Of a DNA stretch of 64,000 nucleotides, positions 34,821-44,853 are shown piece by piece. The stretch covers positions 147,964 to 211,963 of the forward strand of contig CACEHM010000003.1 in assembly GCA_902559355.1 (NCBI GenBank), in the 5' to 3' direction. How positions within the stretch are numbered: the stretch's first letter is position 1; every line of letters starts with the position of its first letter. Source of the stretch: an uncultured Gammaproteobacteria bacterium (GTDB lineage Bacteria; Pseudomonadota; Gammaproteobacteria; GCA-002705445; GCA-002716945). The notes under the pieces are model-generated. The model saw nothing but the letters and a program-made list of their open reading frames with translations, searched no databases and was not told where the DNA came from. The translations under genes were made by a program, and so were the position numbers.

Positions 34821-35492
34821 TTGAATCACATAGCTTTTATAATGGACGGCAATGGTCGTTGGGCTAAAGCCCAAGGTAAGTCTAGACAGTATGGTCATAA
34901 AATTGGCTCATCAAAAGTTTATGATGTTTTTAAGCAGTGTGTTAAATTAGGATGTGAAAGCGCAACCTTCTTTGCAATGAGCAGTGAAAATATGCTTAGA
35001 AGTGACGAAGAAACTGAGTATATTTCATTATTATTGAAATCTTCAATAGAAGAGCATTTTTCTGATTTATTATTAAATAAAACTAAATTTAAAGTTATTG
35101 GTGATATTACTAAATTACCAGATGACATAAAACAAGTAATAAAAAACGCTGAAGATAAAACTAAAGATTTTACTGATTTAAAACTATACATTGCTTATAA
35201 CTATGGAGGACAGTGGGATATTCTCAATGCAGTAAAATCGTTAGTTCATAAAAATCATGCTATCACTACCGAAAACTTAAATGACTATTTGTCGACTACA
35301 GATGACTTTCCTGATTTAATTGTAAGAACTGGAGGTTATAAAAGACTAAGTAACTTTATGCTATGGCAATCATGTTACAGTGAATTAGAATTCCTTGATA
35401 AACTATGGCCAGATATATCTGATCATGATATCAAACTGATTTTTGACCAATACTTAAATACGGAAAGAAACTTCGGTAGAATCAAGAAATGA
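34821..35492 (+). CDS. uppS: Di-trans,poly-cis-undecaprenyl diphosphate synthase
   Basis: Makes the C55 lipid carrier for peptidoglycan and other envelope polymers. The 223-aa protein has HIAFIMDGNGRWAKAQG at the very N-terminus, with catalytic Asp9 and the WAK motif, and RTGGYKRLSNFMLWQ and SELEFLDKLWPD near the C-terminus. The only start ahead of the conserved block is a TTG at 34821, 2 bp after frr, so initiation is probably weak or coupled. In the usual RTGGE.R motif Glu is replaced by Tyr (RTGGYKR). It is slightly shorter than E. coli UppS (253 aa) at both ends. Confidence 0.94.
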   Translation: MNHIAFIMDGNGRWAKAQGKSRQYGHKIGSSKVYDVFKQCVKLGCESATFFAMSSENMLRSDEETEYISLLLKSSIEEHFSDLLLNKTKFKVIGDITKLPDDIKQVIKNAEDKTKDFTDLKLYIAYNYGGQWDILNAVKSLVHKNHAITTENLNDYLSTTDDFPDLIVRTGGYKRLSNFMLWQSCYSELEFLDKLWPDISDHDIKLIFDQYLNTERNFGRIKK

Positions 35493-36301
35493 CTGAAATT
35501 GTCAAAAGAGCTTTTACTATATTTCTTTCATTTTTCTTTTTATCATTTCTATATTTATTCGGTGGCAATACTGCATTTATTCTTTTTATTTCGATAGTGT
35601 CTATTTACTCACTTTATGAATGGACGTCGATATCATCCAAAAATATTGCCTTTCTTCCTAGCTTTATTATTTTAAATTCAATAATATATTATTTTGATTT
35701 TGTTAATACATATTATTTATCGATAATTACATTATTAGTCTGGGTAACATTAATATATTCAATGATATTACTGAGCAATCAATTGAAAATATTCATCAGA
35801 AAATATTATATGATTATTGGCCTATATATATTTTCATCATTTTTTTTGATACTAATAAACATGCATCCACATGATGTTACTATGTCATCTCATAGTTATC
35901 TTATCGACAATAAACATTATTTTTTATTTATTATTATCTTAATTTCCTCTATAGATATTTTCTCTTATATCTCCGGTAAAATATTTGGAAAAAATAAAAT
36001 AATACCTTCTATTAGTCCTAACAAAACCCTTGAGGGATATCTAGGTGGTTTTACTTTCACTATTTTATTTTTCATTTTATTTTTTAATATAAGCAACCTT
36101 ATTTGGACTTATGTAGACTTACTTTATCTAACTATTATTATTCTCTTAGCCTTTTTTGGAGATTTATTTATGAGCTTTATCAAAAGGATGTATGATATAA
36201 AAAACTCGGGTAATCTTTTACCCGGACATGGTGGAATACTTGATAGGCTAGATAGTTACTTTCCAACTTTGCCTTTATTTTATCTCTGGCTAATGACATG
36301 A
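35489..36301 (+). CDS. cdsA: Phosphatidate cytidylyltransferase
   Basis: Inner-membrane enzyme making CDP-diacylglycerol for all phospholipids. The 270-aa protein has six or more hydrophobic segments and the C-terminal signature: SPNKTLEGYLGG, GDLFMSFIKRMYDIKNSG and LLPGHGGILDRLDS. ATG overlaps the uppS stop (ATGA). Confidence 0.96.
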   Translation: MTEIVKRAFTIFLSFFFLSFLYLFGGNTAFILFISIVSIYSLYEWTSISSKNIAFLPSFIILNSIIYYFDFVNTYYLSIITLLVWVTLIYSMILLSNQLKIFIRKYYMIIGLYIFSSFFLILINMHPHDVTMSSHSYLIDNKHYFLFIIILISSIDIFSYISGKIFGKNKIIPSISPNKTLEGYLGGFTFTILFFILFFNISNLIWTYVDLLYLTIIILLAFFGDLFMSFIKRMYDIKNSGNLLPGHGGILDRLDSYFPTLPLFYLWLMT

Positions 36302-37491
36302 AAATGATTAGTATTTTAGGATCAACGGGATCTATCGGAATAAGTACATTGAATGTTATTTGCTCACTTGGAGATGCTTATAAAGTATTTGGATTATCAT
36401 GTCACAAAAACATAACACTTTTACAAGATCAGATTCATCAATTTAAACCTGAATATGCGATTATAACCGATCAGAGTTCATATAACTTGTTCCTGAAAGA
36501 ACATGGAACAAATTTAGGTGATACAAAGATTTTATTTGGAGATGAAGGCCTAAATACTATTACTTCTAATAAGAATGTTGATACTATCATAGCTGCAATC
36601 ACAGGCTTTTCATGCATTCATCCAGTAATCTCAGCAATTAATCATAATAAAACTATTCTCATTGCCAATAAGGAAATACTAGTTTCTGCCGGTAATATGA
36701 TAATTTCAGAACTGAGAAATTCTAAAGCAGTAATGCTACCCATAGACAGTGAACATAACGCATTATTACAAATAATCTTATCTTCAGGTCTTGAATATAA
36801 AATTAATGATGCAGATTACTATAAGGCTAAAATTAAAAATATCATTATAACCGCATCAGGAGGACCTTTTATAGATTATAATTTAAATGATCTTAAAAGA
36901 GTTAATGCTAATGACGCTATTCAACATCCTACATGGAATATGGGAAAAAAAATATCAGTTGACTCATCAACTATGATGAATAAAGGATTGGAAATTATAG
37001 AAGCTAAAACACTATTTAATCTCGATATAGACAATATCAAAGCAATAATTCATCGCCAAAGTAAGATACACGCATTTGTAGAATTTTTCGATGGCACAGT
37101 AATCTCGCACATGTCCAACCCGGATATGAGAATACCTATATCATATGCTATTACTTATCCTGAAAGAATATATTCTAATAACAAAGGAGATTTTTCATAT
37201 AAAAATTTTTCTTTTGAAGAAGTAATTTATGATAAATTTCCTTGTTATAGATTAGCAAGGAAGGTTGCTGAAATTGGTAAAAATACTGGATTAATTCTTA
37301 ATGCTGCTAATGAAATTAGTGTAGAATACTTCTTAGAAGATAAAATATCCTACTTAGATATTCCGAATATTATTGAAGATATTCTTGATTCAAGTGTAGT
37401 TGTTGATCATGATAGTCTTGATTCAATTATAGAAAATGATAAAGAAATAAGAGAATTAACCAGGAATTATATTAAAACTAGATATTCATAA
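36298..37491 (+). CDS. dxr: 1-deoxy-D-xylulose 5-phosphate reductoisomerase
   Basis: Second step of the MEP isoprenoid pathway, giving MEP from DXP; IspD and IspF of the same pathway are at 57169 and 57831. The 397-aa protein (E. coli 398) begins MKMISILGSTGSIGISTL (NADPH site), and has LPIDSEHNALLQ, the metal and substrate residues in TASGGPF and the motif TMMNKGLEIIEA. Overlaps cdsA by 4 bp. Confidence 0.98.
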   Translation: MKMISILGSTGSIGISTLNVICSLGDAYKVFGLSCHKNITLLQDQIHQFKPEYAIITDQSSYNLFLKEHGTNLGDTKILFGDEGLNTITSNKNVDTIIAAITGFSCIHPVISAINHNKTILIANKEILVSAGNMIISELRNSKAVMLPIDSEHNALLQIILSSGLEYKINDADYYKAKIKNIIITASGGPFIDYNLNDLKRVNANDAIQHPTWNMGKKISVDSSTMMNKGLEIIEAKTLFNLDIDNIKAIIHRQSKIHAFVEFFDGTVISHMSNPDMRIPISYAITYPERIYSNNKGDFSYKNFSFEEVIYDKFPCYRLARKVAEIGKNTGLILNAANEISVEYFLEDKISYLDIPNIIEDILDSSVVVDHDSLDSIIENDKEIRELTRNYIKTRYS

Positions 37492-37493
37492 CT

Positions 37494-38810
37494 ATGGAAT
37501 TAATTAATAGCATATTGGGATTTATAATAGCTATAGGTATACTTGTAACCTTTCATGAATATGGCCATTTTATTGTTGCTCGTCTGTGCAATGTAAAAGT
37601 CTTAAAATTTAGCGTTGGTTTCGGCAAAGCAATGTTTAAGTATCAGTCTGATAAAAATTCCACAGAATATTCACTCTGTGCAATACCACTAGGCGGATAT
37701 GTTCAGATGTTAGAATCAAAAAATCCAGAAGGTGAAAAGAATGATATTAAGGAAGAGGATTATAACTACTGCTTCGATAAAAAAAATGTTTACCAACGAT
37801 TTGCCATAGTTGCAGCTGGCCCGATATTTAATTTAATTTTAGCAATTGTTTTTTTTACTATGACATACATGAATGGTATCGGTGGAATAAAACCAACGAT
37901 ACAATTAGCAGATGATGATGATAATTATAAAATTATTGCTGTGAATGATGAAAAAGTTGAGCGCTGGCAGGACGTGAGGATAGAAATTCTTAATAATGTT
38001 ATGAATAATAATCAAATTTCATTGTCGCTTATGAATCCACTCAATTCGATTAGAGATTATAAACTCAATTATAATCCTGCCGTACTAAATATTGAGGGAG
38101 ATATAATTCAAAATATTGGCCTTAACATCGTATATCCAAATCGAGAAGCAATTATAGGAACTGTAAGCAATGATAGCAATAATTCAAATATGATGATTGG
38201 AGATAAAATTCTATATGTCGATAACACGTTAGTCAGTACTTGGGATGATCTTGTAGCAATTATTCATTCAAACCCCAATAAGACTGTCAATATTACTGCT
38301 CTTAGATCAGATAACACTATCAACTATTCAGTCAAAATTTTAAATAAAAATTCAAAAGGCTATCTTGGAGTATCACACAAAGTTGATATGTCAGATTACG
38401 TAAATGTCTCTTATGATTTCAGTAATTCATTCACTAAAGCAATCAGCAGTACAACTGATTATACTTTATTGACATTCAAGATGATTGGCAGACTTGTTAT
38501 GGGAGAAGCAAATGTCAAAAATTTAAGCGGGCCTCTATCAATCGCTCAATTTTCTGGCAAGTCATTAGAGATGGGACTGTCATATTTTCTATATTTGCTT
38601 GCGATATTGAGTGTTAGCCTTGGCGTTCTAAATCTTTTGCCCATTCCCATGCTTGATGGGGGACACTTAGTATATTATTCATATGAAATGATAACTGGAA
38701 GGGAGTTGCCCATGAATATTCAATTAGTTGCACAATTTGCAGGTGTTGCGATACTAGGCTTGATCATGGTGGTTGCATTTTATAATGACTTTGTAAGAAT
38801 ATTTACATGA
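37494..38810 (+). CDS. rseP: Site-2 intramembrane metalloprotease RseP
   Basis: Cuts anti-sigma factor RseA within the membrane to free sigma-E and clears signal peptides. The 438-aa protein (E. coli 450) has the zinc motif HEYGH at 21-25 in the first membrane segment, two PDZ regions in the middle and the second metal motif LNLLPIPMLDGGHL near the C-terminus. It follows dxr by 2 bp and precedes bamA, as in E. coli. Together with rpoE, rseA and the HtrA protease in this window it supports a sigma-E stress response, although no DegS is seen here. Confidence 0.97.
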   Translation: MELINSILGFIIAIGILVTFHEYGHFIVARLCNVKVLKFSVGFGKAMFKYQSDKNSTEYSLCAIPLGGYVQMLESKNPEGEKNDIKEEDYNYCFDKKNVYQRFAIVAAGPIFNLILAIVFFTMTYMNGIGGIKPTIQLADDDDNYKIIAVNDEKVERWQDVRIEILNNVMNNNQISLSLMNPLNSIRDYKLNYNPAVLNIEGDIIQNIGLNIVYPNREAIIGTVSNDSNNSNMMIGDKILYVDNTLVSTWDDLVAIIHSNPNKTVNITALRSDNTINYSVKILNKNSKGYLGVSHKVDMSDYVNVSYDFSNSFTKAISSTTDYTLLTFKMIGRLVMGEANVKNLSGPLSIAQFSGKSLEMGLSYFLYLLAILSVSLGVLNLLPIPMLDGGHLVYYSYEMITGRELPMNIQLVAQFAGVAILGLIMVVAFYNDFVRIFT

Positions 38811-41143
38811 GCATTTTAAGATCTTATCTGCTCTTTTTAATTCTATTACCTCTATCTTTATCAGCAAACGAGAGTCAAATTAACTATATTGTCATTGAGG
38901 GTAATACGCGATTATCTTCAGAAGAAATTATTGAGTATTCTGGTATCCAAATTGGAAAAATCTATGAACAAGATGATATTGCAGAAGTTATAAAAGATTT
39001 ATTCTCTACTAATCTGTTCAATAATATTGAACTAGATATTAGAGATAATACTATCTTTATTAAACTGACTGAGCGTCCAATTATTTCCATCATTAATATC
39101 GAAGGAAATGAGCTTTTGGATAAAGATCAGATTGTGACATCTCTAAAGAATATTGGAATTTCTCAAAGCAAGCCCTATAGCAGAAACCTTATAGATAAAG
39201 TAAAGCAAGAATTAGTAAGACTATATTATGATAATGGAAGATATTCTTCGTCTGTTGAGATTACTGAAAATGAATTGGAAAATAATATTATCGAACTCTC
39301 TCTTGATATTAATGAAGGCGATGCTTCAACAATCAAAGAGATAAAAATATTAGGTAATAAAAGTTATTCTACAAGATTATTAAAATCATTAATTAAATCT
39401 GGTCCAAAGTATTGGTTCCAGGTTTGGTCAGACAAAGATATCTATAACAGTACATTACTAGATCAAGACATTGAGGCTATAAGAGATTACTACCTCAATA
39501 GAGGTTATGCAAAATTTAAGGTTGTATCTAAACAAGTTAATTTGTCCCCAGATAAAAGGGATATTTATATTACATTATCTTTCAACGAGGGTAATCTTTA
39601 TAAATTTGGTAAAACTACTATTTATGGTTTAGATAATTTTGATTCAAATATATTTAAAAATATCATTAACATCAATCTTGATCCAGGTAGTTTTTTTTCT
39701 AGATCAAATATTGAAACTACCAAAGAAGCCATTGAATTTGTTCTTGGCGAAAAAGGATATGCATTTCCTTTAGTTCAATTGAATGTAGATCTGAAAGATG
39801 ATTCAGAGTCGGTTGATATTACCATTAGAGTTGACCCAAAAAAGAAATCATTTGTTCGTAGAATTAATATTAAAGGCAACACTAAAACAAATGATGAAGT
39901 TTATAGAAGAGAGCTCAGGCAGTTCGAATCATCTATATATTCAATAAACAAAGTGGAAAGATCTAAGATTAGACTTCAAAGACTAAAATTTATAAATAAT
40001 GTTGATGTTAAGAAATCTATTGTTGATGAAGAAAATGGATATATAGATATTGATTTCCTATTAGATGAAACTCAATCCGGAGAATTTAAAGTAGGTGCGG
40101 GATACTCGGACTCTTCTGGAGCTATTTTTAATATAAAAGTTCAACAAGACAACTTCCTTGGCAAGGGTAACAATGTTAGCTTAGAAATTGAAAAGAGTTC
40201 ATATAAAAAACTATTACGTTATCGTAATACCGATCCTTATTTTACTGAAGATGGAATTTCTAAATCAATAAGTGTGGTTTTCAGTGAAACTGATGTTTCA
40301 TCAACGTCTACTGCATCTTACATATCTGATACTATTGCATACGGTGTTAATTATAATATCCCAATATCTGAAACTCGTTCATATGGCTATGGAGCAGAAT
40401 TGATATTAACTGACTATACTTCTACTGTAGGCTCTCCAAACAATGTGATAAGTTTCATAAATAAATATGGAAAGTCTCACTTTGGTCTTATGCTCAGAGC
40501 AAGCCTAGTCGAAGACACTAGAAATAGAACTGTGTATGCCACACAAGGTAAAAACCAATCAATCACTTCAAACTTGTTTATAAAACCAGATTTTGATTAC
40601 TCTTATGCATCTATAAAGTTTACAGGTGAATATAATACTCCATATAAATTAAACGTTTTTGATATGTTTACTTGGGATACATCATTTCAAGTTAAACCTC
40701 AACTTGGCTTAGGAACAGGCTTGTTAGGAGAATCTAGCCTTCCATTTCATGATAAATTTTTTGCAGGTGGCGATAAAACAGTAAGAGGTTTTGATTCAGC
40801 AAGTCTCGGCCCACTCAGAAACAATACAGGATGTACTGCCAAGACTTGTGATGCAATTGGTGGAGATTTTTTATCTGTTTTGCAGAGTGATTGGGTTTTC
40901 CCACCACCACCTTTTTTAGGTGTAGATAAACGGATCTTTAGGGGATCTTTATTTCTTGATATAGGGAATGTATTTGAAGATGTCTCTGATTTTAGTTATA
41001 GTGATTTAAGAGGAAGTTATGGTGTACAGCTAAACTTTAGAACACCAGTAGGCGCAGTATCAATGGGGTTTGTCGATACATTTAAATCTAAAACTGGCGA
41101 TGATACAAAACCTGTAATATTTTCACTCGGAGGAGCTTTTTAA
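38807..41143 (+). CDS. bamA: Outer membrane protein assembly factor BamA
   Basis: Central subunit of the outer-membrane beta-barrel insertion machine. The 778-aa protein has a signal peptide (cleavage near residue 20, LSLSA/NES), five POTRA domains (about 22-420) and a C-terminal 16-stranded barrel with the essential loop-6 motif VRGFDSASLGP and the final strand ending VIFSLGGAF (C-terminal Phe). Overlaps rseP by 4 bp; skp starts at its stop. Confidence 0.98.
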   Translation: MSILRSYLLFLILLPLSLSANESQINYIVIEGNTRLSSEEIIEYSGIQIGKIYEQDDIAEVIKDLFSTNLFNNIELDIRDNTIFIKLTERPIISIINIEGNELLDKDQIVTSLKNIGISQSKPYSRNLIDKVKQELVRLYYDNGRYSSSVEITENELENNIIELSLDINEGDASTIKEIKILGNKSYSTRLLKSLIKSGPKYWFQVWSDKDIYNSTLLDQDIEAIRDYYLNRGYAKFKVVSKQVNLSPDKRDIYITLSFNEGNLYKFGKTTIYGLDNFDSNIFKNIININLDPGSFFSRSNIETTKEAIEFVLGEKGYAFPLVQLNVDLKDDSESVDITIRVDPKKKSFVRRINIKGNTKTNDEVYRRELRQFESSIYSINKVERSKIRLQRLKFINNVDVKKSIVDEENGYIDIDFLLDETQSGEFKVGAGYSDSSGAIFNIKVQQDNFLGKGNNVSLEIEKSSYKKLLRYRNTDPYFTEDGISKSISVVFSETDVSSTSTASYISDTIAYGVNYNIPISETRSYGYGAELILTDYTSTVGSPNNVISFINKYGKSHFGLMLRASLVEDTRNRTVYATQGKNQSITSNLFIKPDFDYSYASIKFTGEYNTPYKLNVFDMFTWDTSFQVKPQLGLGTGLLGESSLPFHDKFFAGGDKTVRGFDSASLGPLRNNTGCTAKTCDAIGGDFLSVLQSDWVFPPPPFLGVDKRIFRGSLFLDIGNVFEDVSDFSYSDLRGSYGVQLNFRTPVGAVSMGFVDTFKSKTGDDTKPVIFSLGGAF

Positions 41144-41643
41144 TGTATAAAAAATTAATAAATATATTATTCATAGTGTTAGTTACCATATCGAACACAA
41201 GCTATGCAGAGACAAAAATCGGTGTTGTCAAATTAGACGTTCTTTTTAAAGAAATACCTATATACAAAGAGTCACAGACTAATCTAAAAAACGAATTTAA
41301 ACCTAAGGCTGATGAACTTAAAAAAATTGAGACATCTTGGAATAAACTTAATGATGATTATTTAAAAAACGAAAGAACAATGTCTAAGAATGAAAGGAAA
41401 GCTAAAATCAAAGAAATAACTGATATTGAAAACAAATTTAGAACAATGCAGCAATCTCTTCAAAAAGAATTACAAGGTAAGCAAAATTCTGAATTACAAA
41501 GAATTAGAATAATAGTTGAGAAAGCTATAAATAAATTTGCAGAAGATAATGATTATGACCTCATACTACGAGCTGATGGGACTACCTTATTCGCAAAAAA
41601 ATACGTTGATATAACTCAAGAAATAATAAATATTCTTAATTAA
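41143..41643 (+). CDS. skp: Periplasmic chaperone Skp (OmpH)
   Basis: Trimeric chaperone that carries unfolded outer-membrane proteins to BamA. The 166-aa protein has a signal peptide (ends NTSYA, cleavage near residue 22), the start [15 protein letters not shown], a long charged coiled-coil and the conserved end [29 protein letters not shown] (in parts). Stop and start overlap with bamA (TAATG); lpxD follows after one base. Confidence 0.95.
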   Translation: MYKKLINILFIVLVTISNTSYAETKIGVVKLDVLFKEIPIYKESQTNLKNEFKPKADELKKIETSWNKLNDDYLKNERTMSKNERKAKIKEITDIENKFRTMQQSLQKELQGKQNSELQRIRIIVEKAINKFAEDNDYDLILRADGTTLFAKKYVDITQEIINILN

Positions 41644-41644
41644 T

Positions 41645-42532
41645 ATGAAACTTAATAAAGCATATAGTTGTGCTGAATTAAGTGCCATAATTGAAGCTAA
41701 ATACGAAAAAAATAAAAAAAATATTTTTGATACAGTTTCATCACTTACTAATCCAGAACAAAACTCCTTAGGATTTATTTTCCAAGACAAAGTGAGTGAT
41801 GATTTGTCATCATTTACTGGACTAGTCGTTAGTAATACTTTTATTGAAGATGTTGATTCATCAGTTACTCTATTTAGAGTTGAAAATGTTAAGCACTCAC
41901 TGTCTTTATTACTTAATACGTTGCCTAACTCTTCATCTTACACAAAGTCAGATGACTATAATAATGCTACTGTTGGAAAAAATGTTAGAATTGGAGAAAA
42001 CTGTATTATATATCCAGGAGTATTTATAAATCATAATTGTTCTATAGGTAATAATGTCATTATTCATCCAAATGTTACTATAGGGTCAGATGGTTTTGGA
42101 TTGTACAAACTTGATGGACTATGGAAGAAAATTCCTCATGTAGGGTCTGTCGTTATTGAAGATGATGTAGAAATTGGTTCAAACACCACAATTGATAGAG
42201 GCATGCTAGATAATACAATTTTGAAGAGAAATTGTAAGATAGATAACTTGGTACACATTGCACATAATGTAATTGTAGGAAGTAATACAGCTATTGCTGC
42301 CTGTACTGGTATAGCTGGGAGTACTTCCATTGGAGATAATTGTACAATTGGGGGTGGTGTTGGTATAAATGGACACATAACGATCTGTAATAACGTAAAT
42401 ATCCATGGAATGTCTATGATAACAAAGTCCATCACAAAAGAGGGTGACTATGCATCTGCTCTTGCAGCTGATAGTGTTCGTAATTGGAGACGAAATCAAG
42501 TAATATTCAGAAATCTTTATAAAAAAAAATAG
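41645..42532 (+). CDS. lpxD: UDP-3-O-acylglucosamine N-acyltransferase, short form
   Basis: Adds the second acyl chain in lipid A synthesis, at the 2-amino group. The 295-aa protein is about 45 residues shorter than E. coli LpxD (341): part of the left-handed helix before the TIGSDGFG motif is missing (about 30 residues, nearly two coils) and the C-terminal helical end is cut back. The catalytic His is kept in [12 protein letters not shown], as is [11 protein letters not shown]. The N-terminal uridine-binding domain is present but diverged. It ends in an A9 run just before TAG. Followed by fabZ after 9 bp. Confidence 0.94.
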   Translation: MKLNKAYSCAELSAIIEAKYEKNKKNIFDTVSSLTNPEQNSLGFIFQDKVSDDLSSFTGLVVSNTFIEDVDSSVTLFRVENVKHSLSLLLNTLPNSSSYTKSDDYNNATVGKNVRIGENCIIYPGVFINHNCSIGNNVIIHPNVTIGSDGFGLYKLDGLWKKIPHVGSVVIEDDVEIGSNTTIDRGMLDNTILKRNCKIDNLVHIAHNVIVGSNTAIAACTGIAGSTSIGDNCTIGGGVGINGHITICNNVNIHGMSMITKSITKEGDYASALAADSVRNWRRNQVIFRNLYKKK

Positions 42533-42541
42533 GTAATATCT

Positions 42542-42973
42542 ATGAACATACAAAATTATTTACCACATCGCTATCCTTTTTTACTAATAGATAAAGTGAT
42601 CGACATCAAAAAAAATAAATCTATTATTGCTCAAAAAAATGTAAGTAACAATGAACCATTTTTTCAAGGACATTTTCCTGATTATCCTGTTTTCCCTGGA
42701 GTATTACTTCTAGAGGCTATGGCTCAAGCTACAGCTATTCTTGATATTGAAAGTAACGACCGTGATATGTCAAAACAGTTGTACTACTTTGTAGGTATAG
42801 ATAAAGCAAGATTTAAAAAACAAGTAGTTCCTGGGGATATCATTATAATTAACGCTAAGCTGAATCAAAGTAAAAGCGATATTCATAAGTTTTCTTCAGA
42901 ATGTCATGTAAATGATGAAGTTGTTTGTACATCTGAATTAATTGGCGCAATTCGCTCTAAAAATGATAGATAG
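42542..42973 (+). CDS. fabZ: 3-hydroxyacyl-[acyl-carrier-protein] dehydratase FabZ
   Basis: Hot-dog-fold dehydratase of fatty-acid elongation; competes with LpxA for 3-hydroxyacyl-ACP, which is why it sits in the lpx cluster. The 143-aa protein has the active-site His in LPHRYPFLLIDKV, the GHFPDYPVFPGVL segment and the active-site Glu in LLEAMAQA. Overlaps the lpxA start by 11 bp. Confidence 0.97.
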   Translation: MNIQNYLPHRYPFLLIDKVIDIKKNKSIIAQKNVSNNEPFFQGHFPDYPVFPGVLLLEAMAQATAILDIESNDRDMSKQLYYFVGIDKARFKKQVVPGDIIIINAKLNQSKSDIHKFSSECHVNDEVVCTSELIGAIRSKNDR

Positions 42974-43733
42974 CAAATCTTTAATACATGAGTCAGCGTC
43001 TATTGCTGATAATGTGAAAATAGGAGCATATGTTGTCATAGATAAAAACGTATCAATAGGTGAGGGTACTGTAATTAAAGAGCATGCTGTAATTAGAGAG
43101 AATACTACTATTGGTAAAAATAATTTGATTTATCAATTTGCAACTATTGGTGAAGAACCTCAAGATCTTAAATTTCGTGGTGAGTATACTACATGCACTA
43201 TAGGGGATAATAATATCATACGCGAATATAGCAGCATTCATAGAGGAACTAAAGATGGTATCTCTGATACTGAAATAGGCAATAATAATCTATTAATGGC
43301 TTATACACATATTGCACACGATTGTGTTATTGCAAACGATTGCATTTTATCAAATGCAGCAAGTTTAGCAGGACATGTAAAATTAGAGTCTAATGTATCT
43401 CTGGGTGGATTCACTCTTGTACATCAGTTTTGTCACATTGGTAAATATGCTTTTTCAGGACTTGGTACTGTAATATCACAAGATGTGACACCGTATACCT
43501 TGATAGCAGGTAATCATGCCAAAGCATATAAGATTAATTCGGAAGGTTTAAAGCGAAAGAACTTCAATGATACAACTATAAGGGACTTAGAAAAATGTTT
43601 CAAAATTTTTATAAAATCTACTAAACCTCTTGAGGAAAGATTGTCTTTATTCAATGCGCTCAATATTACCTGTAATGATGTAAATAGTTTTGTTGACTTT
43701 ATTGTAAATAGCAAAAGAGGAATTACTAGATAG
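42963..43733 (+). CDS. lpxA: UDP-N-acetylglucosamine acyltransferase LpxA
   Basis: First enzyme of lipid A synthesis, transferring a 3-hydroxyacyl chain from ACP to the sugar 3-position. Starting at the ATG at 42963 (overlapping fabZ by 11 bp) it has 256 aa: hexapeptide repeats, the active-site segment LMAYTHIAHDCVIAN with the catalytic His, and the acyl-ruler region GGFTLVHQFCHIGKYAFSG (read in parts). With gnnA and gnnB next door it may use UDP-GlcNAc3N, forming an amide and not an ester; the sequence alone does not prove that. Its end overlaps lpxB on the other strand by 8 bp. Confidence 0.97.
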   Translation: MIDSKSLIHESASIADNVKIGAYVVIDKNVSIGEGTVIKEHAVIRENTTIGKNNLIYQFATIGEEPQDLKFRGEYTTCTIGDNNIIREYSSIHRGTKDGISDTEIGNNNLLMAYTHIAHDCVIANDCILSNAASLAGHVKLESNVSLGGFTLVHQFCHIGKYAFSGLGTVISQDVTPYTLIAGNHAKAYKINSEGLKRKNFNDTTIRDLEKCFKIFIKSTKPLEERLSLFNALNITCNDVNSFVDFIVNSKRGITR

Positions 43734-44853
43734 AATCTAGCATATTTTCAGCTATATCACTTAACTTTTCTGAAGACCTTATTGATAATTTATTTCTTAC
43801 TGATTTATACTTATCAATAATAGAATTTCTATAGAATTCATCTTGATCAATCTTATTCAATTCAACCATAATATCTACTTGATCAGAATACGAAGGCTGA
43901 ATAAATTCTTTTACAACTGGTGCGGAGCCAATACTATTACCTAAAATAAGATTTACTAGACCTATATACTTTACATTAATCAAACTTTTCATAATGAGAT
44001 ATGAAAAATACGAAAGTTTATACATAATTATCATTGGAATTTCTAATAATGCAAGTTCGAGAGTAATCGTACCCGATGCACACAATGCTTTTTTACAATC
44101 ACTAACTTTATTTGTATCTTTCCCTGAAACAAGATATTCATGATATTCAGATGGTAACAAATTTTCAAGGATTAACTTTGATGTTTCATTAGCATAAAAA
44201 ATTCTTATGTTTTCTTTCTTATTTTTTTGAACACAATCTACCATTAGGTGAAGATTATTCTTTATTTCTGATTCTCTGCTTCCAGGAAATATTCCTAAAT
44301 CTATTTTTCTTTGATTGTAGTTCTTAATAGATGTTATCAAATCTGACCTTTTACTAAGTGGATGGCTAACATAAGTTACATTATTTGTATATTTTTTGAA
44401 ATAAACTTCTTCAAATGGAAATATAACAGCTAAATAATCTATTGACTCTATAAAACTTTTTGCCCTTCTTTCCCTCCATGCCCATACTTGCGGTGCTATA
44501 TAAAAAAGGACAGGTATTCCTAAACTCTTAGCAAACTTAGCAATCTTTAAATTAAACTCAATATAATCTACTAGTATGATTAAATTAGGTTTACTTTTTT
44601 TTATATAATCTTTAGCAATTTTTAAAGCGCGTAGAATTTCTCTGTATTTAGCGATTACTTCGATTATACCAATCACTGATATTTTTTCTGTATTGTATAT
44701 TATTTTTGCACTTGTCTTTTCTATTTCATTTTGTCCAAATGCATCAAAATGAATATTAGGATTTATTTTAGAATGCTCTTTAATATAATCAGCCGCATGA
44801 TGATCACCAGATGGTTCCCCAGCTATTATAAATATTCGTTTTTGGTTATTCAT
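43726..44853 (-). CDS. lpxB: Lipid-A-disaccharide synthase
   Basis: GT19 glycosyltransferase that joins lipid X with UDP-diacylglucosamine to form the lipid A disaccharide. The 375-aa protein has IAGEPSGDHHAADYI at the N-terminus, LVDYIEFNLKIAKFAK, IAPQVWAWRERRAK and the nucleotide-site ASGTITLELAL. It is on the minus strand, convergent with lpxA, whereas in E. coli lpxA-lpxB-rnhB-dnaE run in one direction. It is the last gene of a gnnA-gnnB-lpxB unit (8-bp overlap with gnnB). Confidence 0.97.
   Translation of the reverse strand: MNNQKRIFIIAGEPSGDHHAADYIKEHSKINPNIHFDAFGQNEIEKTSAKIIYNTEKISVIGIIEVIAKYREILRALKIAKDYIKKSKPNLIILVDYIEFNLKIAKFAKSLGIPVLFYIAPQVWAWRERRAKSFIESIDYLAVIFPFEEVYFKKYTNNVTYVSHPLSKRSDLITSIKNYNQRKIDLGIFPGSRESEIKNNLHLMVDCVQKNKKENIRIFYANETSKLILENLLPSEYHEYLVSGKDTNKVSDCKKALCASGTITLELALLEIPMIIMYKLSYFSYLIMKSLINVKYIGLVNLILGNSIGSAPVVKEFIQPSYSDQVDIMVELNKIDQDEFYRNSIIDKYKSVRNKLSIRSSEKLSDIAENMLDSI

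Noticed and set aside
42136..42553. Two overlapping antisense frames inside lpxD
   Set aside because: They mirror the hexapeptide repeats of lpxD; the repeated hydrophobic pattern is a by-product of that periodicity.
43053..43241. Short antisense frame within lpxA
   Set aside because: Mirror of hexapeptide-repeat coding sequence without any supporting feature.
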